A stretch of DNA of 64,000 nucleotides, from NCBI GenBank assembly GCA_033439295.1, contig JAVTLE010000014.1, forward strand, positions 620,001-684,000, in the 5' to 3' direction. The notes below the pieces were generated by a model. That model had not been told where the DNA came from, ran no database searches, and saw nothing but the letters and a program-made list of their open reading frames with translations. This document shows, piece by piece, positions 1 to 13,500 of this stretch. This DNA is from Deuterostichococcus epilithicus. Lineage: Eukaryota; Chlorophyta; Trebouxiophyceae; Prasiolales; Stichococcaceae. The position numbers and the translations under genes are program-made. Every line of letters begins with the position of its first letter. The stretch's first letter is position 1.

Positions 1-3000
1 AGCTGGGGTTGCCGCGTCAGGCGGGGGATGGCGTCGGCGCTGGCCCACGACCTCATTCAAGCCAGAAACATGCTCTGCTGAGTTCCGTAGGCCCACCTGT
101 ATGAGCCACACGACGTTGTCGGAGTACAGGTGGTGCTGGCAGATCCAGGCGGCCAGGATGTCCCACTCCACGCGCTTGCGGCCGTAGATGCTGATGCGCA
201 GCTCCGCGTGCTGGTACTTGCTCGCCTGCGGGCGGGATTAGCTTTCAGTAGCAGTGAACATCTGTCGACTATGCAGCGGCGCGGGCGGCAAACACTGGCG
301 GAGTGGTGTGCAGGGTGTGCAGACCAGCCTGAGAGGGCACACAGAACAGGAGCAGTGCGAGCTTGGCGATTGACAATAGAGGATGGCCAGGCCTGCCGGG
401 TGTGTGCGCCGGCAGGCGGTTGCTGGCGAGACCGCAAAAGTCAGGGGCAATAGAACTGATCTAGGCAAGGCGCACCTCCAGGTCGGCCACCACCTCCTGC
501 GTCAGCTCCGCCAGGAAGCGCCCGTGGATGATGTTATCCTGCGCACGAATGCGATATCAGTGTCCGGTGTGTTGGGGCCTGGCAGCCTCACCAGCACTTT
601 GCATTTATTCATTTCAGCTCTCCCACAGGAACACAGCCCCTGTGACGCCGGCACGCCACCAGCTGCTCTCAGTGCGGAGCGGCTGCGCGTCAAAGAAACT
701 GTGCCTCGGGGCAATCCTCAGGCAAGCTTCACTCACGGCGCGCGGACGCCGCACCTGCTTGATGAAGATCTCGCGCAGGCGAGACTGGCCGCACGGGTTG
801 TACTTGAGGTTGAATTTGTCGAAGCGGTGGAAGATGTTCTTGTCCGCATGCATGTCCAGTGTGTCCACATTCAGGTCGTGCCTGCAGAGAGTTCGAAGCA
901 AAAACGTTCCAGCACATCATCAATCAGCACGGCGGCTTGGAGGACGGAGCACAGAAGTTCAGGTCGCAGCTGGGCGCAGAGGCCGGAGGGGCGCTGCTCG
1001 CGGATGTCCGCCCCGCGCTGCCACGGACACGGCTGGAGCTGGGTCCGTCGACAGCAATGCACGGGGCGCAGTTTGCAAGCATGCCGACGGCCAGGGGGCA
1101 TCGTGTGTGCTGCAAGGCGCACCCAGTCATCTGCAGCGACTCGAAGACCTCTGCCAGCGTGAGGAATTTGCCGTCGCGGAAAATGACCACCTGCACAGGT
1201 GCCCAGTGCCAATCGTTGCGAGCGTTTTAATAGGACTGAAACCATCGAGCTCGCAGCTGCTACTTTATGAAGGAGCACGACCCGCAGCAATGCAGGATGG
1301 ACGCCGACGCCGCCCAAACTCGCTGGTTGGTGGGCGCTGCTTTCGTGGACGAGCAAGGCGACACAGCACTGCGCGATATACAGCGGCAGATGTCAAGACT
1401 GGATGATCACTGCTGCTTGCACACTCTTGAACAAGCAGAGCAACAAAAGCAGCAGTAGGTCACCTGGTCCGGCTCCTTGCGCAGCTTGGACTTGATGAAG
1501 CGCAGCAGGTGCTTCTGGTGCATGCACGCCGAGTGGTGGATGTGCGTGTCCACCTGCACATGGTTGAGAAAGAAACCTGAGAACAGGGGGAGGAGAGACA
1601 GCAGATGCTTAGTGCCGCTGGACCTTGCCATAGTCCAGGGCGCATAGCCAGCGGGCGCTGCAGCGGCGCTGGCTTGCCAGGGAGCGCGGCGCGGCGCCTG
1701 CAGCGCAGTGCAGCGCCAGCCTCCGCCGGCACCTGCGCCGACAGGCATTGACGGCACCCAGAGGGATGCAGTCGGCTGTCTTGACGACCGGAACTGGTCC
1801 ACAATCAGCAAGCAGTCGACCCTATGCCTGTGCCGGGCTTTTCCGCCTTCTGCACCTTGCGGACGTTGTAGAAGTCGCGGTGCGGCGCTGACTTCTGGGC
1901 CAGGAACTCCTTGTCGGCGTTCATCATGACGTGCAGGTTGAACTTCTGCTCCAGCAGCAGCAGGCGGTGGAAGCAGAAGCTGCGCACGGCGCCCATCGAC
2001 TGGATCGCCAGCATGCTGCGGGGCAGCAGAAGCGCAGGCTGTTTGGTGTGCAAGCCGTCTGTGAGAGCGGCCCATAGCTGCAGAGTCGCCTGCCTGTGCA
2101 GCTGCCCCGAGTCGAGCAGGAACAGGCGCCGAGTCTGCAGCGTCTGCACAGAGCACCCTCCAAGCCCTCGGCGATCAGCAACGGCATCATGCAAACCATC
2201 TGTGCCGTTTGACGCTTCAGGGCAGAGTAGCAACGCCACAGCGGCAGCAAGGGCCCCATGCAGTGCGTGCTACTTCCGCGAAACCAGCGCGCAGCAGCCA
2301 CAACAAGTCAGGCGGCATCGCGGAGGCTTGTGCAGCGGGGCTTCATTTTGGATGATTTTACTGCCGCACCGGTGCATGTCCACGAAGAACTCGTAGCTGT
2401 CGCCGGGCGTGTCGGCCACGACCGCCTCGCGGCTGGCGTCGGCCCACACCCGCGTCACGCCGTGCACCATCTCGAAGTCATAGTCCGACGCCTGCAGCGA
2501 GGAAAGGGTTTTTTGGTTTAGGGTTAGGGGAAGCCAGCCGCTGAGTGCCCCGGCGACAGCGCCCCAAGGAGTGGTGCGGGAGCAGCTGAGCGGCGGTGAG
2601 CGCCTGCCAAGCGCCTCATGTCAGACTGCGGAGCGGCCAGGGCGTGCCAGCCCGCCTGCCGCCAGACCGTATCGTCTTGCCATGATGATCATCCGCACAC
2701 CGCCCATGCGACGCGTGTGTGCAGATGTACCGCGGCAGCAGCAATATCCATGACACTTGTATCACAGTCAGCTGTCCAAAGCACGTCTTCATTTGATATT
2801 TCCATCTTGATCTCGATCGTCAGCTGTGCATTCCGGTCAGCTACTGATTGTGACTAAGAAGTGTTACATGCCCTCCGACAGGGTGACGAGTCTCTTGATC
2901 GTGTTCTCGTGCATCTACGTCAGTCAGGCCTCCGTACAGCAGCCTCTGGCAGCGGCAGCGGCAGCGGCAGTGACGCCAGGCAGGGCGGTGACGCAGCGTC

Positions 3001-5881
3001 ACCCAACGGCTGCGTCACCGACCTGCAGCACCGAGCGAGCCTTTCCCACATGGTGTCAGAGGCATCTTCTGCACGACCGGCCGCGCCTGCGTCTCGGGGT
3101 CGGCGGTGTCGAACTCAAAGGGGTCGCGCAAAAACAGCTCGCTGGGGTTGGCCACCTCCTGCGCGTCCGGCTGGTGCACCACGCTGCTCTTGAACAGCCA
3201 CTTGTCCCTGCATGAGCAAAGCAGAGCTTCATCCAGCGCTACGAGTTTCCTGTGCCAGCCCATCAGTATGCTGCTCTTGATCAAAAAGTCACTTGTCCCT
3301 CCCTGCATTAAGAAGCAGAAATTGCATTCATCAGGCTGCTCTTGGACGACCAATCGTCACTGCCAGCGAGGAACGTCAAAAACCCAACATCAGAGTGCGC
3401 CAGCGCAGCGGCGCAGTGGTCCAGAATGAACGCCGCAACGAGCTCCAGTGTGTACTCGTTTGTGTGCTAAGGAAGCGGCAGAGGGTCAGGAAATGGCAGA
3501 CGCTCCGCCGGCCGAAAGCTGCTCCGCGCGTGCTCAGGCCTTGCCGGCCGCGGCACCCACCTCATGTCGTAGCACTCTTTGAGTAGCGCGCACACGTCTT
3601 CCGTCTCCTCGTTCAGCGCCGGCTCAGGGGTGATGACGCGCGTGTACTGCTCGTGCAGCGCCGCGTCCTCCATCATCTGCGGTCGCAAGTTTCGAAGTCA
3701 AAAAGTGCAAACAAACTTGCATGAATGCTGTTGGCAAATTGCGTCGTGAGAAGCAGGGCACAGCGGGTACAGCTGTGGGTGGTGTCTGCCGCACATACAT
3801 GTGCCGTTATGGTGCAGGCAGCGGCGGGAAATGAGCGCCAGATGGCATGATGAGGAGCCACCAAGGAGGACGTGTGCCGGTCGGGCGACAGCGCTCTTTG
3901 CATGACCAGAGGGCTGAGCTATTGAGCCAATGTCGCCTGTGCCTGCGCCGCGGGGTGACTCAATGCACAGGAAGCAGCAGACAGCCCGGCTGTTGTGAGG
4001 CCTCCAGAAGCAGGAAGCAGGAAGCGACGCACTCGGCCCTCTGTGATGAGGTCGGGTGCGGTGGACAGGTGGTGGTTTGGCGCCGGCGCATGCCCCGGGT
4101 GGCTCAGCAGCGTGCCCGGCACCATGTGCCCGGGCGCCGGCCCCGGCGGCGGCCCACCTCGCAGCGATGCTGACGACGCGTGCCGGTCCTGCACTCACGC
4201 ATTCGCGGAATCAACGTCGCTGTGATTGGCCATCACTGTCTCCAGTCGGCGTTCCCATGCGGATGCTTTGGATGCGCGGCTGGAACCTACAGAAATATTT
4301 TTTTAATTTAATTCTCAATAGCCAAGCTTCCTCAAAAAACAAGATCACGAGGCGCACGGGACATGGCACTTTGCGCTGGCTCGAGCTGCGCAAGCAAGCG
4401 CAGACTCACGGCCGCCAATATAAGAACCGATTCGACCTTGAAACTCTTTGGGGAGAGGACACCCACCAGCAGGGGCGTGTCCTGCGTTGCGAGCGCCTCC
4501 TGTGCCGCCACCTGCACGCCGCCGGACCGGTTGGAGGGTCCGCTGTAGTACTTTGGCTGTGGTGCGTTGCGCATCTGCCGCCCCGACTCACCGCCCTGTG
4601 TTGAGGAACCGAGTGTGTGACGCCTCTCAGGATGTGCTGGGCCTAATTGCAGGATCAGCTTGGGACAGCACAGGAGTTCGGAAGGTGTGACGGCGCGTCG
4701 GGGGGTGCAGCATGCGCGAAGCCGTGCAATCCCCAGCAGAAATAGGTGCTCCAGCACGCGACCGCTGAGTCGCCAGGGTCGCATCCGGCACCAGGTGGCT
4801 CCCTTGAGAACACCTGGGCAGAACTTGCGGCACCCCCAGCCTTGAGGGCAGTCACGGGCACGTCTGGCAACATGTCGCCGCTGGGCAGAGCATCCACCTC
4901 CAGGGACGGAGCCGGCGAATCGCGGAAGCGGTCGTCGCGGCCCCAGCTGCGGCCCGATGCGGGAGTCGGCGGCGGCGCCCACTGCGGGCCGCCATCCTGC
5001 AGGGAGTATGACTGCATACTTGTTCCAGGCAGTCTGATGCCCTGGTGTCCATGCTGCAAAGAATGACGACTGATCAGAAGCAAACGGGCCAATCTGGTTA
5101 GCCGCCATGTCCTCACAAATTTCACCAAAGGGACACGGCACCAACAACTGCGAGTACAGGGCGCCTTAACGTCTGCTGCGCAGGTGCTGCTACCCAAAAG
5201 CAGAGGCAACCCGAGTGGCAGCTCAGATAGTTAAGCCACGAGCTCACTGGCGCAAGGCGCACGCGCCGCGACCTTGGCGGGGTGTCCGAAGCGTGCTGCC
5301 CCCCGCCATTTTGCCGCCCTGCCGCCGGCTCGCCGCTGCCACCGCTGTGGACGGCGCCGCTGCCGGCCAGGCCGTTCACACGGCCACGGGCATGACCATT
5401 GCGGCGGGCGGGTCTGTCTGCCGGCAGCGCCGCGTCAGCAGAGGCCGAACCAATCTCCTCTGTGCCGGAATCGCTGCGGTCAGCGTCGGAAGACTGGCTG
5501 CCGATGCTGGCGGCGCGTCGTGCGCGGCCGCTGTGCCGTGTGAATCTGCGGGAACACATGGCAGAGGAGGTAAGGCACGCTGTGATGAAGTTGTGACGCA
5601 ATTGCGACAAGGAAGTAGATGAACACGCCCTGTACGCTGCGCCTGCTGGCTGAACCGATGCTGATATCTATGATATAACACGTCAGGGATTTCTGCGGAG
5701 ATCTGGGTGCAGACGAAAGCATGCATACATACCTGCCGCGATGACTGCGGCGGCCGCGCGGCTCCGAGGCGTCCAGGATGTACAGCGCGGCAGAGTATGT
5801 CGCCGCTGCCGCCACGACGCCGAGCGCTGCGCCGCCCAGAAGCAGTGGCCAGCCGCGCTGGCCGCCTTGCTGGGCTGCCAT
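1..5881 (-). CDS. AMP deaminase, plant type (3' end outside window)
   Basis: Hydrolyses AMP to IMP and ammonia; the N-terminal membrane segment suggests an endomembrane anchor as in plant FAC1 proteins. Fourteen in-frame exons (minus): 5881-5733, 5545-5248, 4996-4814, 4595-4467, 4188-4033, 3676-3561, 3207-about 3087, 2491-2370, 2015-1856, 1553-1464, 1190-1123, 881-755, 538-476, 225-97. The ATG at 5881 opens a hydrophobic stretch ([18 protein letters not shown]), followed by a low-complexity linker. The catalytic domain starts with [19 protein letters not shown] and the metal-binding [16 protein letters not shown], then [12 protein letters not shown], the [17 protein letters not shown] signature, and RISIYGRK...VVWLIQ. 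All junction phases agree. The C-terminal part (TDDP motif, further zinc ligands) would lie left of position 1. The donor at 3087 may be GC; a GT alternative is at 3078. Identity is secure; the first and last exons are less so. Confidence 0.95.
2517..2530 (+). repeat. Interstitial telomere-like motif in AMP deaminase intron
   Basis: TTTAGGG followed by TTAGGGG, the plant/algal telomere motif, lies about 25 bases upstream of the exon beginning at 2491 (minus sense). In the sense strand it reads as a CCCTAA/CCCTAAA telo-box next to the acceptor tract. Confidence 0.7.
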
Positions 5882-6627
5882 GCCGATGTGCCGCCACTCA
5901 GCTGCTGCGGCTGCGATGCTCCCCCGGCAGGCGCCTCAGGCGGCGTCTACGCCGCTGCTGCAGGCCGAGTTTTGCAAGGTGGGAAACAGGCGACCGCGCA
6001 GTGAAACACTAAATGAACTCAGAGCAAAACACTACTACAATGAGGCCGCGGCGGCTCCACAACCGACCGCCAGCAGGGCCGAAGCTGGATTGATGGTCTG
6101 GTGTGTGCAGGCTGGCGCAGCAGAGCTTTTGGCAAAATCTTTTGCAGCAGGAAAGGACCTTCGTGCGCTTTAGCACGTGAGTCAGGCGATGCGTCAGCGC
6201 CACTGCCGATGGCAACCGTGGACGCCAATTTCGCATGCAGCAGCCGCAAAAGGGAAGGCAGCTGACGGCCCTTTTGATGCTTGCATGCAGCAGCCGACAC
6301 GCGAATGAGCCTGCTGAGGCCAGGTCGCAGATGCTGGGCATGCGGGGAGATGCCTTTCGCAGTAGTTGAAGGACCTTTCGCATTTTATTAATAAGGCAAC
6401 GCTGGAGGCCCGAAAATTCATATGATGAGTCATGAGACTCTAAAGGTCCCGCAGTGACTAAGTCAGCAGGAGGTCGGCGCTGATCCCTGCATTGCCATCT
6501 CGATCTGGCTCGCCAGCGGGACCCGCCACCCTGCTGCGAATTTGGTGATCTGTAATGCTGCTGCGCTGAGGCACGGGGGCTCTTGGCGGCTCGGCTGGGC
6601 ACCGATATCGGCGGACAGTCATAGCTG
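5882..6627. other. Divergent promoter interval, AMP deaminase / RRM gene
   Basis: The two flanking genes start at 5881 (-) and 6628 (+), so this about 750-base interval should hold both promoters and 5' UTRs. No convincing TATA box or conserved exon was seen. It contains a palindromic-looking stretch around 6230-6300 where a GCATGCAGCAGCCG motif is repeated. Confidence 0.5.
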
Positions 6628-9600
6628 ATGGCCAACATGGGAGACGGCTTCGTGGCGGACGTGGACAGCTTGCCCGAGTACGGCAGCGTCGCCGCCGGAC
6701 AGTCGGGTGCAGAGGAGGGGCAGCCGCCGCAGCACGGCAACCTGTTCGTTAAGGGGCTGCCGCCAGGCGAGTTTGACTCGGCGCCTTTTAGAAGGTCGAT
6801 AATCATGCATGACCTGCCACTCGCGACAGCAGGCTTGTGATTGAGATTTGTAAACGCTGATTGGGCTTTGGCATATCGCGGCGTGTGCGGCGTTCCGCTG
6901 TGCAACCGCCGTCCTGTCAAATGGACCCCTCTGAGCCACCGAGTACACCTACGCCGGCGCAACGTTCGCGTGCAGCTGGCGGCGGGACATGTTTTGCCCG
7001 ACGTCATGCCATTCGCGCCTTTCTGTTTCTGTCAACGGACGCCATCGGCGAAAGGACAGCGTGTGTGTTGTACCTGTTCAATGTGTGCGGTTCGAAGGAC
7101 CCTTTGCGACAATGCTGCGTTGCGCGTGCGCCGCTGCATACGCCTGTGCAATCCGGGCATCACACTCTGCGTATCTGGGCTGGATCCTTGTGCCCGTCAG
7201 CGCGCGCACTACCCGTTGCATGCATTGGCCAACCTGAGTCATGTTCTGCTGGTACCTTGCTTCCTCTGTTTCTCGGCTTGACAGTCCCAGCGGCGTCCGG
7301 ATCGCGAGTCTGGTGCCAATGAACGCAATGCAGGCGTCATCCGCTTCTACGGCTAACATCCGGGTGGCCGGAAGGCCGGACATGCTAGCTGTGCAGCTTC
7401 GCTCTGGGGGCCAGCACCCAAGCCCCTGCCCGCCTTCTATCGTCCTGAATGCCTGCTGCCTTCCCTACAGACCTGGACGAGTCGGGCCTGACGCTGATGT
7501 TCCAGAACTTTGGCATCGTGGACACCTGCCGCATCATCCGCAACGGGCGCACCATGCTGTCAAAGGGCTATGGCTTCATCAAGTTTGCAGAGCCGGGGCA
7601 GGTGAGCATGTCGTCGGCCGTGATTCTCGCTGTAGTGCTATGACCATCATGGATCAAGGACGTCATCTGCATTTGCATGTGCATGACGCCGCCAGGTAGC
7701 CTGCCAGCTTGCATGTGGGCACTACAGTTCCAGGAGGCTGACGTTCAGGCTGGACTTTTGGCCGCGAATGATACGACGACGGTGTCGTGCGTACCGAGTT
7801 GGCAATCAGACCGTTTCTGCCTTCCTCCCCCCGCAGGCAGCCGCCGCCATCGACGCGGTGAATGGGCAGCAGCTGGGGCCATCAACACTGGAGGTGAAGC
7901 ACGCCGACGCCGATGCCGGTCGTGGCCAGGTAAGCGGCAGCTGGAGGCTTTGCCATGAACACTCAGCCCGGCATCGCCCACTTGGGTCGCTGGGCGTGAT
8001 GCTGATGTGCATCAGGCTGTTGCTGGAATTGTCTGCGCTCAGCATGCAACGCAATAATGCAGCCGGTCCTTTTGTGCTCTGCAGTCCTTTTTGCAGACAT
8101 CGTGTCGTGATCACCCAGCCCATCTACGATCCAGACAGACCGGACGGCCTGGGAATGAGACATAAGTGGATCCACGATCGCTTCTTGAGGCAGCTCGGGA
8201 GGGCGCCCAGCCAAACACAAACAGCAGGAAGAGTTGCTGGTTCTGCGCCTTGCTGACGCGCTGGTGGTGCCTCCCGGGTGCAGGGCCGCACGCCGTCAGA
8301 CAACCTGTATATCAGGGGGCTGCCCGCTTCGTGGACAGACGAGGACCTGGCCAACCTTTTCGCTCCCTATGGCGGCGTCACGGTGAGCTGCGCTGCTGCA
8401 GTGACCCCTGTGCAAGGTGTGACAAGATCGTGACGAAAGGACGACAAAATCGTGGCGCGGGCACAACCAGGCAGCTCAGTCGGGTTGCTGACAGCATCAA
8501 CCGGGGGTTGGCAGCGCGCCGACTAGGAGACACGCCATTGCACTGCCCCGCAAAGGTTCCTCGACCGCGGTCAGAAACAGTAATGTGGTGCCTCTGGGGA
8601 CCTCGGCATGGCAAGTATGCAGTATGCAGGATGCCCACTGCTCCCTTCCACTGCAGGAGTGCCGGATGCTGCACCCGCGGGGGCCATCGACGGGGGACCT
8701 GGCGACGCAAACGGCCGGCGGCCTGGTGCGCCTGAGCAGCGTGGATGCCGCAACGGCAGCCATCGCGGCGCTGCACGAGCGCGCGCCGCTCATTGGGCCC
8801 GGCGGCCCGCCGCTGCTGGTGGGTCGGTCCCCTACACCAGAGGGAAAAAACACGCCTTAGTCTTCAAATAGGTGCCGTCGCCAGGCGGCGCCTCAGCTGG
8901 TTGCTGGCTCCGACAGGCCTGCCTCTAGTGTTGATCGTACATGTGACAGTAGTTGGTAGTGCAGCTATTGCGTTTGGAAAGCCACGCGATGCGCAGGCCC
9001 CAGCACTGTGCTGTTCTGCTACACAACGCGCCACGCGGCTCCTGCCCATTGCAACGCTTGCCTCTTCTTGCCTAAGTACAAGCTCCACCATGGCAGCGGA
9101 ATTCTCTGCGCAGCGAGCCCATCTCTCCCGAGCCAGTGGCTTGTACATTAGCTGTGCATATTCGCGGCGGCAGGGGAGTGATTGCGCCAGCCTGTTCCCA
9201 GCTGCATGGTTTTGCAGCATGTAGCTGCTGCCTTGGCTCATGGATCCCACATTGTGCAGGTGCGCTTTGCGGACACACCAGAGGAGAAGCAGCAGAAGGC
9301 AGCCCGCAAGCAGCGCTTTGCTGGCGACTCCGGCTGGCGCCCAGGTGCCGGCTCTTGACGCCCTTGCATACTCAAACGAACATGCAGCTCCCACAGCACC
9401 TCGCCATGCTTTGCTTCAACCTCCCGGTCGACATGCGACTGAAGCGGCAAAGGCGCGCTGTTGCGGCCCTGGCCGGCCGGCAGCTGCGCTGCAGCAGTGC
9501 TCCCTAAATAAACCCTAAATTCTGACGCCAGCCGCTGCTGCCGCAGGCGGTGCAGCCAGCATGCCGGCGGGGTTCACTGCTTTTGGCGCGGAGTCACCGG

Positions 9601-10516
9601 ATGCTCAACAGGTGCGGCGAGCGGGCGGCAGACGGGCTGCCGTACCCAGCACCCTGATTTGGAGACCATGAGCTGATGTTGTACCTGCTAGAAATCAGTG
9701 CCTTGCACGGTTTGGCCTGTACGAATTTTCCTTCGTGATATGTACCACGCGCCGTGACAAGCTCTACATGCAGCGGTGGGTGGCTGTCCGCGATGGTGAT
9801 GCCGACAGCAATGCGTCCTGGGATGTGCTGAAAGAGCTCCTTTCGTAGGGCTTCCAGCAGCCGAGTGGCGCATTTGGCGCCAGTGTTGCCGGCGGCTACG
9901 GCTACGGGCGGCCAGGGTATGGCTACCCGCCCTACGGCGGCGGCCGTGGCGGCCAGTCTGCCAGCCTCTACATAAAGAACCTGCCCCCGGAGGTGAGCAT
10001 TTGCTGTCTGCACTGGTTGTGCCTCCAGTGGAGCTTGGCTGACCGGCCATGCATGTTCCCTGGCGTGTGCATATGTAGCACTGGTCTGCGCAGGCAGCAT
10101 CAATTTGGTGCTTTTGGTGGCCGCCAGATTCTCATAGGGGTCAGGATATGCGCTTGTGGCAACAGCTGCCTGTTCGCAACACGCTGCTCTCCGACTTTCC
10201 AATGCCCCTGCGGTTCATGCAATCCCAACGCTGAGTGGAAGATGGCTTCCCCCCTTGGCAGGCAGACAAGCTGTTCCTGTACGAGCACTTTGCGCCGCTG
10301 GGCGCGGTATTGTCAGTGCGCATCCTGACGGACGACAGTGGCGCCTGCCGCGGCGTCGGCTTCGTCAACTATGCAGACCCGCGCGCCGCCGCCACCGCAG
10401 CCTCCTCGCTCAACGGCGCGCGCATGGGGGACAAGCCCCTGCACGTGTCCATCCAGCCACTGAAGCAGCGTCCGCTGCGCCCCACGGCGGCGGCGGCCGG
10501 GCCCGGCGCACAGTAG
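6628..10516 (+). CDS. Three-RRM RNA-binding protein (ELAV/CELF-like layout)
   Basis: Predicted 387-aa RNA-binding protein, probably acting in mRNA splicing, stability or translation. Nine exons stay in frame: 6628-6766, 7471-7601, 7837-7929, 8284-8382, 8657-8818, 9260-9344, 9547-9611, 9858-9992, 10262-10516 (TAG stop). RRM1 (about aa 38-115) has RNP2 NLFVKGLP and RNP1 KGYGFIKF. RRM2 (about 128-212) has RNP2 NLYIRGLP, but its RNP1 is degenerate (GGLVRL). RRM3 (about 294-372) has RNP2 SLYIKNLP and RNP1 RGVGFVNY. RRM2 and RRM3 are separated by a charged segment (EEKQQKAARKQRF) and a Gly/Tyr-rich linker (GYGYGRPGYGYPPYGGG). Two RRMs, a linker and a third RRM match the ELAV/CELF plan, but exact orthology cannot be told. 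Intron 1 must use a GC donor (CCAG|GCGAGT) to join RRM1 correctly. Exon 8 may start at 9861 instead. Confidence 0.9.
9502..9520 (+). repeat. Telo-box pair in RRM-gene intron 6
   Basis: CCCTAAA, three bases, then CCCTAAA lies about 27 bases upstream of the exon-7 acceptor at 9546. It is a split copy of the telomere motif, in the same sense as the AMP deaminase example. Confidence 0.65.
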
Positions 10517-13500
10517 CGGCGGTGGCTGGCCTCCCCTCGGCCCGGCCGGCGCCGCTTAGGCGGCCTGGGGGCTGCTGCAGAGGCCCTGAAGCTGACCGGC
10601 GGCGGCGGCTACGGCGACACAGCTCCAGCGGTGCGACAGCAGTTGCAGCCGCCGCACCCGCTGGAGCCATCGCTGCAGCGGCCGAGAGGGGGCTGCGAGC
10701 AGCCTGAGGGGCCGGGGAGGTGGGAATGGGAACATGCGAAATGCAACTTCCACCAAACGGAAGCAGCTAGAGCGCAGCAGCCGGCTGCACAGCGCGCCGC
10801 CAAGGGAAGCCCAGCGAGCCCTTTTCTGAGATCAGAGTCCCTTCAGTCGTCCGGCAGGCACGCCCGAGAGTCCAAAACGCAATGTCTGCGAGAGAGAGCG
10901 CCGCGCCGGCCGCCTAACGTCAAGCCCCATAGAGGCATCGGCGGCGGCGACGCGGCGAATCGCCTCGCACATGCCTCCACCAGCCGCGCCTCCAGTTTTC
11001 TTGCTTACGGTTCCTGCTAGTCGTCCTCAGCCCGCCTATAAACCCCACGCCGCGGCTTTATGCCAAGGCGCTGGCCAAAGCCGTGTTCCGCGGCCCCACA
11101 GACAGCCGTCTGCTCACAACTAGGGGTGCGGTATTCAGATGGTATGAAACAGTGTACGACGCGTTTGAATGCTATACATTGCGCCATATTAAGCTTGTCG
11201 GCTGGGGTTGGGGGGTGGCGTTTTGGGGCGGTTCGAACGGGGGACTTTCTTGCGGGCCGCCACCGCTCAGACGGTCGCCGCGGGCGCAGCAGCAGCAGCA
11301 GCAGCCTTTCTTGCGTTCAGTCGATGGCGCAGCTATTCTTCAGGCTGGGGGGGCGGCCGCACAACCACAGTCGCCATGCAACGCAAGCCTGATGGTCTCG
11401 CGCAGTATGGATGTTTGCTGTCGCAAAAAGTTGGAAGGTGGCAGACGAACAAGCCCAGAGGTTCCCAGGTTCCTGGCGGCAGGGGTTTGCGGTCGAGGGA
11501 TGTCGTGACCGTATAGCGTGTAGGTAGAGGTGTTTGCCTGCGCCTGCACGACGTTGCGTCCTGACATGCCGGCGTATTTTGAGCCGCAGCAGCTCCCACG
11601 TACGTATCCGTACCTATGAGCTTGTTGCACGACGTGACTCGGGGGGGTTCTCTTCCCTTAATTTTGGTGGTGCATTTTCCTGTGCGGTTTGACCCGCGGC
11701 GGTTGTGTCTGATTGTAAGAGGCTTTTGAGCAGGCAACATATTATCGTTGGCGGCCTCTGGAGCATCAGCGAAACAGCAGCTCCAGCCGACGTGCTACTC
11801 GCTGCCCACTCTCACCACAATCTTGCACGCCAAGAGTCAAACCATCCGCTGCAGCACTGATGAAGATTTGAGATTGCATCCCCACCCTTGTCTCCCTCCT
11901 CCATCTGGCCATCCTTCCTGCCACAAACCCAACCAGCACACGGTTGCGACCTGCTACAGACATAGAAACCAGTTCACAAAAGTCGAATGCTTTCATATTT
12001 GCAATGAGCTCTAAGTCTGTGACCGCTATGGGGCTTATGGGACGACTGCGATGATGGCTAATTGCGGGTGCCATGCGTTACTGCACGATCAGGGGCCAGA
12101 TTCATCTCCTTGCTGTCATGCGCTTATGACAACTGCCTTGCGCCATGGCAGGCACTGGGGCGGAGCCTGGGACATTTTGCGCCATGCGCAGCACCGCGGC
12201 CAGCACTACGTAGCTGCGGCCATGACAATGCCACGGGCGGGCGCTCCAACAGGCGCCGCCATGATGGCGGCTGTGCCGCCCAGCCTATGGACGGGTAGCG
12301 ACGCATGTGCGTAAGGCTACATTACTCTGGCCGATTCGCTATTTTGACGATCCTCAAGACAAGCTTGCCTATTAGCTGGCAAGCAGCCTGTCAGTGGTAG
12401 CGATGTGTGCGGTGCGGCAAGGCCGCGCTGTCGAAAGTCTGTATGAGATGGCCCTAATATTTTCATGCCCGCCTTGTGACCGGTGGTGTGCCTCACCTCA
12501 TGTTGGATGGCCGCTGCCGGCAGCAGAAGGTTCGGTGGTGTCTGGCGTAGGGCAGCAGCCACACGTGAAGCACTCTGCCAGCGGCGGCAATGCAGTGTCC
12601 AAGACGACGGCGTGCCGGGGAGCAGGGTGTGAAACCTTCATCAGCAGCAGTGCGTGGTGATGGTTGACGGCCGCAGTGGCGGCACCGTGTGAGCTGTATG
12701 TCATCTGTCAGCAGCCACTTTCAGCAGCTCATCGGTCGTGGCTCTTGGTTGCTCTGAGCTGCATGCTGCTATCGGACATGCCAAGAGGCATGGCACCATG
12801 CAGATCAACGCTGTCATCATTGCACTGGTGGTTGGCCGGTTTGACTAGGAAACATATTGAGCTTTGGCAGCATTGTGAGTCAAGCTGCTGTCAGGCTGCG
12901 AACGGCCGGCCGGAATTCGCTTTGACCCATTAGCCACTGTTGATTTTGGGACCAACTAAAATGTTGTGCGCTGCAGCTGTGGGACTTCATTGCGACTCAG
13001 ATCCGATCGGCAATGAGCGCCAGACGCCCAGCGCCCTACAAGGAGACATTCTGGCCAACAACACACAGCATCTGCTGGAGTGAGATCACCGCAGCAAACC
13101 ACCAAATGAAGGGTCATACGCGCGGTCCACGACCCTCAGATGGGCAGCGGGTGCAGTAAGAAGCTGGGCAGGCCTATCTCCCTCTGCTCTTGCCGCAACT
13201 AGCGCTTGCGTCTGCCATAATAGGCAATTGCAAGACGGATTGCTGCGCAGCCGCCACCGGTAGCCCGCCATCGTGGCGCACAGGACTACGGCTGGCGCCG
13301 TGTTCCGCGCCGCCACCGGTGGGCGGCAAGTGTGGGCCTCAACCGTAATGTAAAGGCGCGGCAGCCAGCACAACATACACTGCTCCGGCGCTGTAATGCA
13401 CGCGCCAGATGCTTCGCCAGCCTGGACGTCGCATCACAACAGCACCAAGTGCGCGCCGCCATAGCCGCAGTGCAGTGGAGCATGGTGACGCGCAACTCGA